Part shown: positions 40,737 through 48,437 of the stretch, one piece after another
Numbering within the stretch: position 1 is the first letter of the stretch
Layout of the letters: each line of letters begins with the position of its first letter
Assembly: GCA_038210245.1 (NCBI GenBank)
Contig: JBBQWW010000009.1
Span: 1-64,000, forward strand
DNA length: 64,000 bases
Direction of reading: 5' to 3'
Origin: Bog-756 sp038210245
GTDB lineage: Bacteria; Actinomycetota; Acidimicrobiia; Acidimicrobiales; RAAP-2
Made by a program: the position numbers and the translations under genes
Notes under the pieces: generated by a model
Seen by the model: only the letters and a program-made list of their open reading frames with translations
What the model was told of the DNA's origin: nothing
The model's database searches: none

Positions 40737-42314
40737 TCACCCGGCCCCGAGGAACGGCGCCCCGTAGGAGAAGACGCCGCCGTCGGCACCCACCAGCCAG
40801 TACCCGCCGGTGGCCGAGTCGCCGGCCATGCCCACCACCGGGGCGTTGAGCGGGGTGGCGCCGGCGCTACCCCGGAAGATGGCGTCGCCGAAGGCGAAGA
40901 TGCCGCCATCGGCGGCCACGAACCAGTAGCCCCGTCCGTCGGCGGTGGTCGCCATGCCATTCACCGGCCGGTTGAGGTGGAGGTTTCCGGTAGAGCCGTA
41001 GAAGGGGGCCCCGAAGGCGAACACCCCTCCGTCACTGGCCACCATCCAGTAGCCGCCGGTGGCCGTATCGGCGGCCAGGCCCACCACCGGGGCGTTGAGG
41101 TGACTACCACCCATGGAACCGTGGAAACCGGCGTCGCCGAAGGCGAACACCCCTCCGTCGCTGGCCACCAGCCAGTAACCGTGTCCGCTGGCCGTCGGCG
41201 CGATGCCCACCACCGGCGCATTGAGGTGCTTCCCACCCATGGAGCCGTAGAAGCCGGCGTCGCCGAAGCTGAAGATGCCACCGTCGGAAGCCACCATCCA
41301 GTAGCCGCGGCCGTCACTGGTGGCCACGATGTGGGAGATGGGGGCGTTGAGCGCGGTGCCGGCCATCGAGCCGTAGCTGACCGCATCGCCGTGGGCCGAG
41401 ACCGAGCCGTCGGAGTGGGCCAACCAGTACCCGTTGGCATCGGCCGTGGCCGCCATGCCGACGGTGGGGGCCGGCAGGTTGGGCTCCCCGGCGATCGACG
41501 ACACTCGGAACGGGTAGGGGAACTGCCCCCCGGTGGGGGTCACGGACCCACCGGCGCCGATGGTCTGGCCGGGGCAGTAGACGGGGGCGCCCGTGGGCGC
41601 TCCGGCCACCACCGGCGCGGCGGCTACCGGCTGTCCCTGCATGAAGTTCTGCCCGCTCTGTCGGGCCAGGGCTGAAGGGATGGCGCCGTAGGAGTAGCCG
41701 AACACCTCGACGGTCCAGGCCCGGCCGCCACTGCAGGTGACCCCGACGCCGACATCGGTGTAGGCGGCGCCCAGCATGTTCTGACGGTGGGGGGCGGAGG
41801 CCATGTAGAGCCCGTCCATGCCGTCCGAGCCGTCGCCGGGCCAGTAGCCGTTTCCGGTGTTTCCGGCGTTGGCGGCCATGGTGCACAGCTGGGTGGCCGG
41901 ACCGGAGCAGGACGAGAGGGGAGGATCGGCCACCGTGCCCGTCGCAGCCAGATGGGCCGACCATCCCTGGGCGTAGGCGGCCAGGGATGGATCCACCTGC
42001 AGCGCCGGGACGATCACCCCGAACGAGGCCCGGGCGGCCCGCTCGGCGTTGATCCGGGCCACCAGATCCTGGGCGTAGAGCGCCTGGACTCCAGTGACAC
42101 CGGTGGCGACGGCGGGTGCGGGGCTGGTGGCCGCGGCGGCCCGGGACGAGGCGGCCACCCCTTCCATCACCGAGAACACCGCCACCGCCACCACCACGGC
42201 GGCGGCTACCGCCGCCCCGAAGGAGGCCCACGAGTGGTGGGCGCCCGGGCCGGTGCGGCCCCGCGGGACCACGGGCTGGCGGTGGTGTCGGTGAGCTTTC
42301 TCTACTGCGGTCAT
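40737..42314 (-). CDS. Secreted CAP (SCP/PR-1) domain protein with WVASDGG repeats
   Basis: 525 aa. Basic His-rich N-terminus, one hydrophobic helix (about 32-51), then a CAP domain at about 85-215: ARINAERAAR, WSAHLAATG (His), two or more Cys, and APHRQNMLGAAYTDVGVG followed by a VEVFGYSYG strand. After a Pro/Gly linker come six to seven ~42-residue repeats (VASDGGIFSFGDAGFYG, GSMGGKHLNAPVVG) ending at the stop. CAP proteins are secreted and bind lipids or act as proteases in some cases. Third member of the repeat family here. Divergent from the cyclase gene. Confidence 0.75.
   Translation of the reverse strand: MTAVEKAHRHHRQPVVPRGRTGPGAHHSWASFGAAVAAAVVVAVAVFSVMEGVAASSRAAAATSPAPAVATGVTGVQALYAQDLVARINAERAARASFGVIVPALQVDPSLAAYAQGWSAHLAATGTVADPPLSSCSGPATQLCTMAANAGNTGNGYWPGDGSDGMDGLYMASAPHRQNMLGAAYTDVGVGVTCSGGRAWTVEVFGYSYGAIPSALARQSGQNFMQGQPVAAAPVVAGAPTGAPVYCPGQTIGAGGSVTPTGGQFPYPFRVSSIAGEPNLPAPTVGMAATADANGYWLAHSDGSVSAHGDAVSYGSMAGTALNAPISHIVATSDGRGYWMVASDGGIFSFGDAGFYGSMGGKHLNAPVVGIAPTASGHGYWLVASDGGVFAFGDAGFHGSMGGSHLNAPVVGLAADTATGGYWMVASDGGVFAFGAPFYGSTGNLHLNRPVNGMATTADGRGYWFVAADGGIFAFGDAIFRGSAGATPLNAPVVGMAGDSATGGYWLVGADGGVFSYGAPFLGAG
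40740..41500 (-). repeat. Six to seven ~42-codon coding repeats in the CAP protein
   Basis: In-frame units with the same consensus as in the other two repeat proteins. Two units lack a residue pair in the FGDA segment (FAFGAPFYG), and the terminal one is truncated at FLGAG. The first unit (HSDGSVSAHGDA) is the most divergent. Confidence 0.8.
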
Positions 42315-42396
42315 GGCGCTGATCCCTCACACGTCGGTCGGCGCCCCTCCCTGGTCCTATCGGCGCATACCGGCGAAAACTGTTGCCCACTTGGGG

Positions 42397-42402
42397 TACA
42401 AC
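42397..42402 (+). promoter_or_regulatory. -10-like element before the cyclase gene
   Basis: TACAAC with 6 nt before ATG 42409; no Shine-Dalgarno. Fits the leaderless pattern, although the last base of the hexamer is C rather than T. Confidence 0.4.
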
Positions 42403-42408
42403 TGGGCC

Positions 42409-43407
42409 ATGCCCGTGCCCGTTCCCCCCTCGATTCCCCCGTCGTTCACCCAGTCGGCCGCCCGGGTGTCCAACTGGGGCCGGTGGGGAGCCGACGACCA
42501 GCTGGGCACGCTCAACCTCATCGATCGGGCCGCCCGGAAACGGGGACTGGCGGCGGTCCAGGACGGTGATGCCTTCGCCCTGGCCCTCCCGCTGTCGGCT
42601 GAGGAGGGGATCCAGATGGGGTTCATCCCCGGACGGGTCAACCCCACCCGCAGCATGATCTCGGTCAACGAGTCCATGGGCCCCGGGCCGGGGTGGATCG
42701 CCTTCTCGGAGGACGTGGTGACCATGGCCATGCAGTGCGCCACCCACTGGGACGGCCTGGCCCACGCCTCGTACGGCGACGGGGCCGACGGCGGTCGGAT
42801 CTACAACGGCTTCCCCGCTTCCAGCACCACCGAGGCCGGTGCCGCCCGACTGGGGATCCACCTGGTGGGATCCCTGGTGTCCCGGGGGGTGCTGCTCGAC
42901 GTGGCCCGGGCCAAAGGCGTCGAGATCCTCGAGGCGGGTTATCCGATCACTCCCGCCGACCTCGACGCGGCCTGCGCCCTCGGGGGCCTCGAGCTCGAGC
43001 CGGGCGACGTGGTGCTGGTCCGCACGGGCCAGATGGCCCACCTGGCGCTGGCCGGCCGGCCTGGTCTGGCCGGAGCGGAGCCGGTACGCGATCTGCTGGC
43101 CTACACCTGGCCCACCCCGGGTCTCACCGTGGCCACCGCCGAGTGGTTCCACGCCCGCGACGTGGCCGCCGTGGCCATCGACACCCTGGTACTGGAGGTG
43201 TATCCGTCCGAGGATCCCGACCTCCCGTTGCCGGTGCACGCCCTGCACCTCGTGGAGATGGGTATGACCCAGGGCCAGAATTGGTTCCTCGACGAGTTGG
43301 CCGAAGCCTGTGCCGCCGATGGCCGCTACCAGTTCCTCCTCGACGCCACCCCGCTGCCGTTCACCAACGCCCTGGGCTCACCGGTGGCCCCGGTGGCCAT
43401 CCGCTGA
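42409..43407 (+). CDS. Cyclase-family (kynurenine formamidase-like) hydrolase
   Basis: 332 aa from ATG 42409. Putative-cyclase fold with metal site H113-W-D115-G-L-A-H119 (family usually H-x-G-T-H-x-D-x-P-x-H, so the first histidine pattern is modified), NWGRWGADDQLGTLNLI at the N-terminus and LEPGDVVLVRTG later. Members hydrolyse formamides, lactones or imides; this long actinobacterial subgroup is of unknown substrate. Divergent from the CAP protein; next gene is a TetR regulator on the other strand. Confidence 0.8.
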   Translation: MPVPVPPSIPPSFTQSAARVSNWGRWGADDQLGTLNLIDRAARKRGLAAVQDGDAFALALPLSAEEGIQMGFIPGRVNPTRSMISVNESMGPGPGWIAFSEDVVTMAMQCATHWDGLAHASYGDGADGGRIYNGFPASSTTEAGAARLGIHLVGSLVSRGVLLDVARAKGVEILEAGYPITPADLDAACALGGLELEPGDVVLVRTGQMAHLALAGRPGLAGAEPVRDLLAYTWPTPGLTVATAEWFHARDVAAVAIDTLVLEVYPSEDPDLPLPVHALHLVEMGMTQGQNWFLDELAEACAADGRYQFLLDATPLPFTNALGSPVAPVAIR

Positions 43408-43480
43408 CCCCTCCGGGGGCCCGGCCGGTCACGGTCGGCGGCGAGCCAGGGGCTGCGCCCGTGCGCCCACCGGGCGCGGC

Positions 43481-44278
43481 CTAGGCGCGGTCGGTGGGCC
43501 GCTTCGATGCGGCGTTGGCCGAGGCCGCCTTGACCTGGGCGGTGCGGGAGGAGGCGGCACCTCCACCGACCACCGGCCCGGTACGGGGCAGAGGGACCTC
43601 GGCCCCGGCCACCTTGGCTCCGACCGGGGCGGGTCGTCCGGTGACCGACCAGTGGAGCAGCCGGGCCTGGCTGTCGACCAGGGAGGCGGTGCGGATGCCC
43701 CAGAACTCGAAGCCGTAGCGATGGCCGGCCACCTGGGCCAGCATGGCGATCAGGGTGCCCGCCGCGGCCATGGGATCGGCACCGGCCGGCGACCCCGAGA
43801 CGTCCCCATGGGTGGCGATGACCCGGGCCAGGGTCACAGTGACGGCGTTGAGGGCCCGCACCCGCAGCCCCTGGAACCGCAGGTCGCCCTCCACCGTGGT
43901 CAGCTCCACCACCCGGAACACGGCCCGGTTGCGTTCCCAGTAGTCCATGAAGCCCTCGACCACGGCCACTGCGGTAGTCCAGCTGGACCCTTCCGACCAG
44001 TCCCCGTCCACCACGCCGGCCAGCACCCCCACCCCTTCGACCAGTTCCTCGGCCAGCACGGTGATGGCGGCCTCCACGTTCTCGAAGTACTGGTAGAAGG
44101 TGGCCGGCGACGTGCCGGCCTGGCGGGCGATGTCGATGACCTTGATCGAACGCCAGGGAGTGGCCACCAGCAGTTCGGCGGTGCACTCCAGCAGACGCTG
44201 GCGGGTGGCCCGGCCGCGCCGTCCGGGGACCCGCCCATCGGTGGTGGCGATCAGCTCCGGATCCTCGACGGGTGGCAT
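43481..44278 (-). CDS. TetR-family transcriptional regulator
   Basis: 265 aa from ATG 44278. N-terminal helix-turn-helix about residues 20-70: RGRATRQRLLECTAELL, then IDIARQAGTSPATFYQYF and ENVEAAITVLAEEL. The ligand domain carries EGFMDYWERNRAVFRVVELTT. A low-complexity C-terminal extension of ~50 residues is unusual. Divergent from the KstR-like gene across 123 bp; TACCAT 8 nt before the ATG could be a leaderless -10. Targets unknown; it is a candidate for the five-site palindrome regulator. Confidence 0.88.
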   Translation of the reverse strand: MPPVEDPELIATTDGRVPGRRGRATRQRLLECTAELLVATPWRSIKVIDIARQAGTSPATFYQYFENVEAAITVLAEELVEGVGVLAGVVDGDWSEGSSWTTAVAVVEGFMDYWERNRAVFRVVELTTVEGDLRFQGLRVRALNAVTVTLARVIATHGDVSGSPAGADPMAAAGTLIAMLAQVAGHRYGFEFWGIRTASLVDSQARLLHWSVTGRPAPVGAKVAGAEVPLPRTGPVVGGGAASSRTAQVKAASANAASKRPTDRA

Positions 44279-44377
44279 GGCGGCCCATGGTACCGACGCC
44301 GGGCCGCCGCCAGGGTGTGGGGACCCCTCCCTCCCCCGGGGCCACCGCCACTCCCGGTCCCGATTCCGGGTCAGAAA

Positions 44378-44394
44378 ACCCTGGCGAGTAGGGT
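44378..44394 (+). promoter_or_regulatory. Promoter and inverted repeat before the KstR-like gene
   Basis: TAGGGT (44389-44394) is 7 nt before ATG 44402, a leaderless arrangement. ACCCT (44378-44382) and AGGGT (44390-44394) are exact arms with a 7-nt spacer covering the -10; GGGT/ACCC also pair across AA at 44391-44400. Suited to autorepression by the TetR protein. It does not match the known mycobacterial KstR site (AAC-N2-GTT). Confidence 0.5.
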
Positions 44395-44401
44395 AAACCC
44401 C

Positions 44402-45004
44402 ATGGCGAACCGTCCGGTGCCACGCACCTTGACGCGAGCCCAGCAAGCCCGACGCCAACGTGTCGTCGACGCCGCCATGACGCTGGGGCTCGATGGGGGC
44501 TACGAAGCCGTGCAGATGCGCGACGTGGCGGCGCGGGCCGACGTGGCCATGGGCACCGTCTACCGGTACTTCACCAGCAAGGACCACCTGTTGGCCGCCG
44601 CTCTGGTCCACTGGGTCGAACAGCTGGACAGCCGCCTGGCCCAGCAGCCGGCCCAGGGCGAGACGGCCGCCGCACGGGTCATCGAGGCCCTCGACCGGGC
44701 CCTCCGGGCCATGGGGCGCCAGCCCCAGCTGGTAGGGGCGGTCTTCACCGCGCTGGCCTCGCCCGATCCTGCCGCCGTCGAGTGTCAGCAGCAGGTGTCG
44801 GTGCTGATGGAACGGATCATCACCCGGGCCATCGGGGAGCCCCAACCGCCCAGCCTCGGGGACCGGGCCCGCATCCTCGGTCACGTCTGGTACTCGGCCC
44901 TGGTCGGCTGGGTCAACGGATGGAGCAACATGGGTCGGGTGCACGACGAGCTGGTGGTGGCCATCGGGCTCCTGCTGCCCTCCGACATCTACGCCGAAGT
45001 CTGA
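44402..45004 (+). CDS. KstR-like TetR regulator
   Basis: 200 aa from ATG 44402. The DNA-binding domain GGYEAVQMRDVAARADVAMG then TVYRYFTSKDHLLAAAL is very close, as I remember it, to that of KstR, the mycobacterial repressor of cholesterol catabolism. The ligand-binding part is more divergent (ERIITRAIGEPQPPS, HVWYSALVGWVNGW). KstR responds to steroid CoA thioesters. With the ipd cluster in the same window this is a candidate steroid-catabolism regulator, though orthology is not proven. Confidence 0.8.
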   Translation: MANRPVPRTLTRAQQARRQRVVDAAMTLGLDGGYEAVQMRDVAARADVAMGTVYRYFTSKDHLLAAALVHWVEQLDSRLAQQPAQGETAAARVIEALDRALRAMGRQPQLVGAVFTALASPDPAAVECQQQVSVLMERIITRAIGEPQPPSLGDRARILGHVWYSALVGWVNGWSNMGRVHDELVVAIGLLLPSDIYAEV

Positions 45005-45009
45005 CCGGA

Positions 45010-45050
45010 GTCACCGCGGAGCAGAGTCACCGCATGAGCCGGGTCACCGC
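45010..45050 (+). repeat. Three spaced GTCACCGC direct repeats
   Basis: GTCACCGC at 45010-45017, 45026-45033 and 45043-45050 (periods 16 and 17), with a partial fourth (GTCACGGG at 45058-45065). They fill the gap between the KstR-like gene and the ABC transporter. Purpose unknown; possibly regulator half-sites. Confidence 0.5.
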
Positions 45051-45107
45051 CCGATCGGTCACGGGATGAGCCTCCAGGCATGCCGCAGAATTCGTAGACG
45101 GCCGGGG

Positions 45108-45113
45108 TACCGT
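45108..45113 (+). promoter_or_regulatory. -10-like element before the ABC transporter operon
   Basis: TACCGT with 5 nt to ATG 45119; no Shine-Dalgarno in between. A leaderless or near-leaderless start is likely. Confidence 0.4.
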
Positions 45114-45118
45114 CTGGC

Positions 45119-46093
45119 ATGCCGTCGGCCATCGAAGTACACGGACTGTCCAAGCAGTTCGGACCCTTGCGGGCCGTGGACCAACTCACCTTCGAGGTGG
45201 CGGCGGGCCGGGTGACCGGATTCCTTGGTCCGAACGGTTCGGGCAAGACCACCACGCTCCGGATGCTCCTGGGCCTGGTCTCCATCACCGAGGGAACGGC
45301 CACGTTCGGAGGCCGTCGCTACCTTGAGTTCGACCAGCCGATCCGGCACGTCGGGGCGGTCCTCGAGGCCACCAGCTTCCACCCCTCCCGTCGGGCCGAG
45401 GACCACCTGAAGGCGGTGGCCCTGGGAGCCGGGCTCCCACTGTCCCGGGTGGACGAGACGCTCGACCTGGTGGGACTGTCCGACGTGGCCCGGCGCCGGG
45501 TGGGCAAGTTCTCGTTGGGCATGCGCCAACGGCTGCAGCTGGCCACCGCCCTGCTCGGGGATCCCGAGATCCTCATTCTGGACGAGCCGTCCAACGGCCT
45601 CGACCCCCAGGGCATCCAGTGGCTCCGCACCTTCATCCGCCATCAGGCCTCTGTCGGCCATGCCGTGCTGGTCTCTTCCCACCTGCTGTCCGAGATGGAG
45701 GAGACCGTCGACGACGTGGTCATCGTGTCCCACGGGAAGCTGGTGCTCCAGACCACCCTGGCCGATCTGGCCCAGCAGGCCGGCACCAGCACCGGGCTGC
45801 GCGTCCGGACGCCCGAGATGGCCCGCCTGAGGGCCGTCCTTGACGCCGTCCCCGTGTACTACCGCCAGACCGCCGACGACGGCCTGACCATCGATGGCGC
45901 CACCCCGGAGTGGTTCGGCCCGCTGGCCGCCCAGCACCAGATCGTCCTGTATGAACTGGTGCACGAACGGGGCAGCCTCGAGGAGGTCTTCCTCAGCCTG
46001 ACCCACGGCTTCGACGCCGCCGACCCCTCCCTGATGGGCGGTCCGTCGGCCACTCCGGCCGGCCTCGGCCCCATGCCCGGAGGTGCGCAGTGA
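45119..46093 (+). CDS. ABC transporter ATP-binding protein
   Basis: 324 aa. Walker A GPNGSGKTT (37-45), signature FSLGMRQRL, Walker B LILDEPSNGLDP and H-loop SSHLLSE. The C-terminal ~90 residues match the extended tail of DrrA/CcmA-like exporters. Pairs with the ABC-2 permease that follows with a 4-nt overlap. Substrate unknown; export of a lipid, drug or peptide is typical of this class. Confidence 0.92.
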   Translation: MPSAIEVHGLSKQFGPLRAVDQLTFEVAAGRVTGFLGPNGSGKTTTLRMLLGLVSITEGTATFGGRRYLEFDQPIRHVGAVLEATSFHPSRRAEDHLKAVALGAGLPLSRVDETLDLVGLSDVARRRVGKFSLGMRQRLQLATALLGDPEILILDEPSNGLDPQGIQWLRTFIRHQASVGHAVLVSSHLLSEMEETVDDVVIVSHGKLVLQTTLADLAQQAGTSTGLRVRTPEMARLRAVLDAVPVYYRQTADDGLTIDGATPEWFGPLAAQHQIVLYELVHERGSLEEVFLSLTHGFDAADPSLMGGPSATPAGLGPMPGGAQ

Positions 46094-46881
46094 TCACCCT
46101 GATGCGCTCGGAGTGGCTGAAGCTCCGCACCACCGCCGTCCCGTGGGTCCTGACCGGGATCGCCCTGACCATCAACGCCCTCCTCATCCTGGTCATCTTC
46201 CTCACCCGCCCCGACGTCGGTGGAGGTGGGGGTGGCACGCTGGTCTCGCCGGGCTACACCGTGCCCCACACCACCCAGCAGCTGCGCAACCTGGTGGGGG
46301 CGGGGTTCCAGGGCTACCTCTTCGCCCTGCTGCTGGGGACGCTCATCGTCACCACCGAGTTCCGCCACAAGACCGTGACCACGTCCTTCCTGGTCACACC
46401 GGTCCGCCCGAAACTGGTGGCCGCCAAGATGCTCACCGCCGCCGTCCTCGGGGCCGGGCTGGCCGTGATCCTGCTGGTGGGCACCGTCATCGGGGGTGGC
46501 CTGACCCTGTCGGCCCGGGGCGGCTCCTTCACCGACATGGTCCACCAGATCCCGTCGGTGGCTCCCGGCTTCGTCCTGGTCTTCGCCCTGTTTGCCATCC
46601 TCGGCGTCGGGGTGGGATCGGTCCTGACCAATCAGGTGGCCGCCATCGTCGTGGTCCTGGGCTGGTTCATCATCCTGGAGGGCATCCTGACCGGCCTGGT
46701 CCACAGTGCCTTCAAGTGGGTCCCCACCGGGGCCGCCGTGGCCGCCTCCAACCTCACCCGCGACCGGGGCAGTGACTTCGGCCTGTTCCACTGGTGGCAG
46801 GGTGCCCTGCTGATGTTGTTCTACGGGCTGGCCTTCGCCGCCATCGGCTCACTGATCCTGACTCGCCGCGACATCACCTGA
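46090..46881 (+). CDS. ABC-2 family permease
   Basis: 263 aa, GTG start overlapping the ATPase stop. Six hydrophobic helices (for example TGIALTINALLILVIFL near 17-35, GYLFALLLGTLIVTTEF, AVILLVGTVIGGG) with the conserved EF/RHKTVTTSFL segment after helix 2 typical of ABC-2 permeases. Membrane half of the exporter. Confidence 0.88.
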   Translation: MITLMRSEWLKLRTTAVPWVLTGIALTINALLILVIFLTRPDVGGGGGGTLVSPGYTVPHTTQQLRNLVGAGFQGYLFALLLGTLIVTTEFRHKTVTTSFLVTPVRPKLVAAKMLTAAVLGAGLAVILLVGTVIGGGLTLSARGGSFTDMVHQIPSVAPGFVLVFALFAILGVGVGSVLTNQVAAIVVVLGWFIILEGILTGLVHSAFKWVPTGAAVAASNLTRDRGSDFGLFHWWQGALLMLFYGLAFAAIGSLILTRRDIT

Positions 46882-46897
46882 CCCGGGTCGCCCCCCG

Positions 46898-46903
46898 TAG
46901 GCT
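46898..46903 (+). promoter_or_regulatory. -10 element of a leaderless promoter (PLP enzyme)
   Basis: TAGGCT with 6 nt to ATG 46910 and no Shine-Dalgarno. Confidence 0.5.
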
Positions 46904-46909
46904 GGCCCG

Positions 46910-48247
46910 ATGGCCGTCCATCCCGCCACCCCTCCCGCCACCCGCCTGCCCGCCCACGGCGTCGACGCCGAACAGGTGCTGGCCACCATGGCCGGGCTCC
47001 GGGTCGACGACCGTGACTGGCGGGGCGGCCGCGTGTTCAGCCTCGTCTACTCGGCCGGTGAGGACGTCCACCGTCTCCTCGAGCAGGCGGCCACCCTCTA
47101 CTCGGCGGAGAACGCCCTCAACACCGCCGTCTTCCCCAGCCTGGGCCGGATGCAACAGGACATCGTCTCCATCGCCACCGGGCTGCTGGGCGGGGACCAC
47201 CTCCCCGCCGGCGAGTCGGACGGGGTCCGCGGCTTCCTCACCTCGGGGGGTACCGAGTCCCTGCTGCAGGCGACCAAGACGGCCCGGGACTGGGGACGGC
47301 AACGACGCCGGGTCGAGCAGCCCAACATGGTGCTGGCCACCAGTGCCCACGCCGCCTTCGAGAAGGCCGCCCACTACTTCGACGTGGAGTCCCGACGCGT
47401 GGCCGTCCGCCCCGACTTCTCCGCCGACGTGGACGCCATGGCCGACGCCGTCGACGACCAGACCGTGCTGGTGGTGGCGTCGGCCCCCTCGTACCCCCAA
47501 GGGGTGATCGACCCGGTGACCGAGCTGGCCGCCATGGCCGCCGAACGGGGCGTCCTCTGCCACGTCGATGCCTGCCTCGGGGGCTTCCTCCTGCCCTTCC
47601 TGCAGCGGCTGGGGCACGTGGCCACGCCGTGGGACCTCTCCGTGCCCGGGGTCACCTCGATCTCCGCAGACCTGCACAAGTACGGCTACGCCTCCAAGGG
47701 CATCTCGGTGATCCTCTACCGGGACAAGGAGCTGGCCCGGCTCCAGCCCTTCGTCACCACCAACTGGCTGGGGGGCCTGTACGGTTCGCCCTCGATGGCC
47801 GGCACCCGGCCGGCCGGGCCCATCGCCGCCGGCTGGGCCGTCCTCCACCACCTGGGGGAGGACGGCTATCTCCGCCTGGCCGACGAGGCTTTCCACGCCG
47901 CCGCAGCCATCAAGGCGACCATCGTCGACACCCCGGGACTGGCCCTTCGGGGCGCGCCCGACGCCACCGTGTTCGCCTTCGGTGGTGACCTCGGCGGTGA
48001 CGGTGGGCCCGGTCGCGACAGCGGACCGGTTCGGATCGACAGCTTCGCCCTCGGCGACGCCCTGGCCGAACGGGGAGGGTGGTTCTTCGACCGCCAAAAC
48101 CACCCCGACAGCCTTCACGCCACCGTCCAGGCCGGTCATCTGCGGGTGGTGGACGAGCTCGGTGCGGATCTGGTCTCCGTGGCCGACCAGCTCCTCGGGA
48201 CCGGGACTCGGGCTGAGGACCGGAGCACCACCTACGGCACCGTGTGA
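46910..48247 (+). CDS. PLP-dependent lyase, sphingosine-1-phosphate-lyase-like
   Basis: 445 aa. Group II decarboxylase/SPL fold: NTAVFPSLGRMQQD, the phosphate-cup segment FLTSGGTESLLQATKTARD, HAAFEKAAHYF, CHVDACLGGF with the PLP-pyridine aspartate, and the Schiff-base lysine K257 in SADLHKYGYASKG. The Y-G-x-x-x-K-G arrangement and overall layout are closer to sphingosine-1-phosphate lyase than to glutamate decarboxylase. Bacterial members degrade long-chain base phosphates or decarboxylate amino acids; the substrate here is open. Monocistronic, with exporters on both sides. Confidence 0.8.
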   Translation: MAVHPATPPATRLPAHGVDAEQVLATMAGLRVDDRDWRGGRVFSLVYSAGEDVHRLLEQAATLYSAENALNTAVFPSLGRMQQDIVSIATGLLGGDHLPAGESDGVRGFLTSGGTESLLQATKTARDWGRQRRRVEQPNMVLATSAHAAFEKAAHYFDVESRRVAVRPDFSADVDAMADAVDDQTVLVVASAPSYPQGVIDPVTELAAMAAERGVLCHVDACLGGFLLPFLQRLGHVATPWDLSVPGVTSISADLHKYGYASKGISVILYRDKELARLQPFVTTNWLGGLYGSPSMAGTRPAGPIAAGWAVLHHLGEDGYLRLADEAFHAAAAIKATIVDTPGLALRGAPDATVFAFGGDLGGDGGPGRDSGPVRIDSFALGDALAERGGWFFDRQNHPDSLHATVQAGHLRVVDELGADLVSVADQLLGTGTRAEDRSTTYGTV

Positions 48248-48316
48248 CCATCCGGAGCGACCCCGAGGGGGTCCGCGTGGACGGTGTCGGCGACGGGAAG
48301 ATGCCGGGCGGACCTA

Positions 48317-48345
48317 TTGCCTGGCCGATCTTCATCGTCTAGAAC
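48317..48345 (+). promoter_or_regulatory. -35/-10 promoter of the DHA2 exporter
   Basis: TTGCCT (48317-48322) and TAGAAC (48340-48345) with a 17-nt spacer. It gives an ~85-nt leader ending in the GGGAGAAGG ribosome-binding site before ATG 48438. Confidence 0.5.
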
Positions 48346-48437
48346 TGCCGGGGTCAGGGCAGACCTCCGGCAGTGGGGGTGGAATCGGTGGCCTCGGTGG
48401 CCGTCGGGCCCGTGGGGCCGATCGGGAGAAGGTGGCA

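Noticed and set aside
44279..44401. KstR operator (AAC-N2-GTT) in front of the KstR-like gene
   Set aside because: Searched by eye on both strands; no match. Only the ACCCT/AGGGT palindrome is present.
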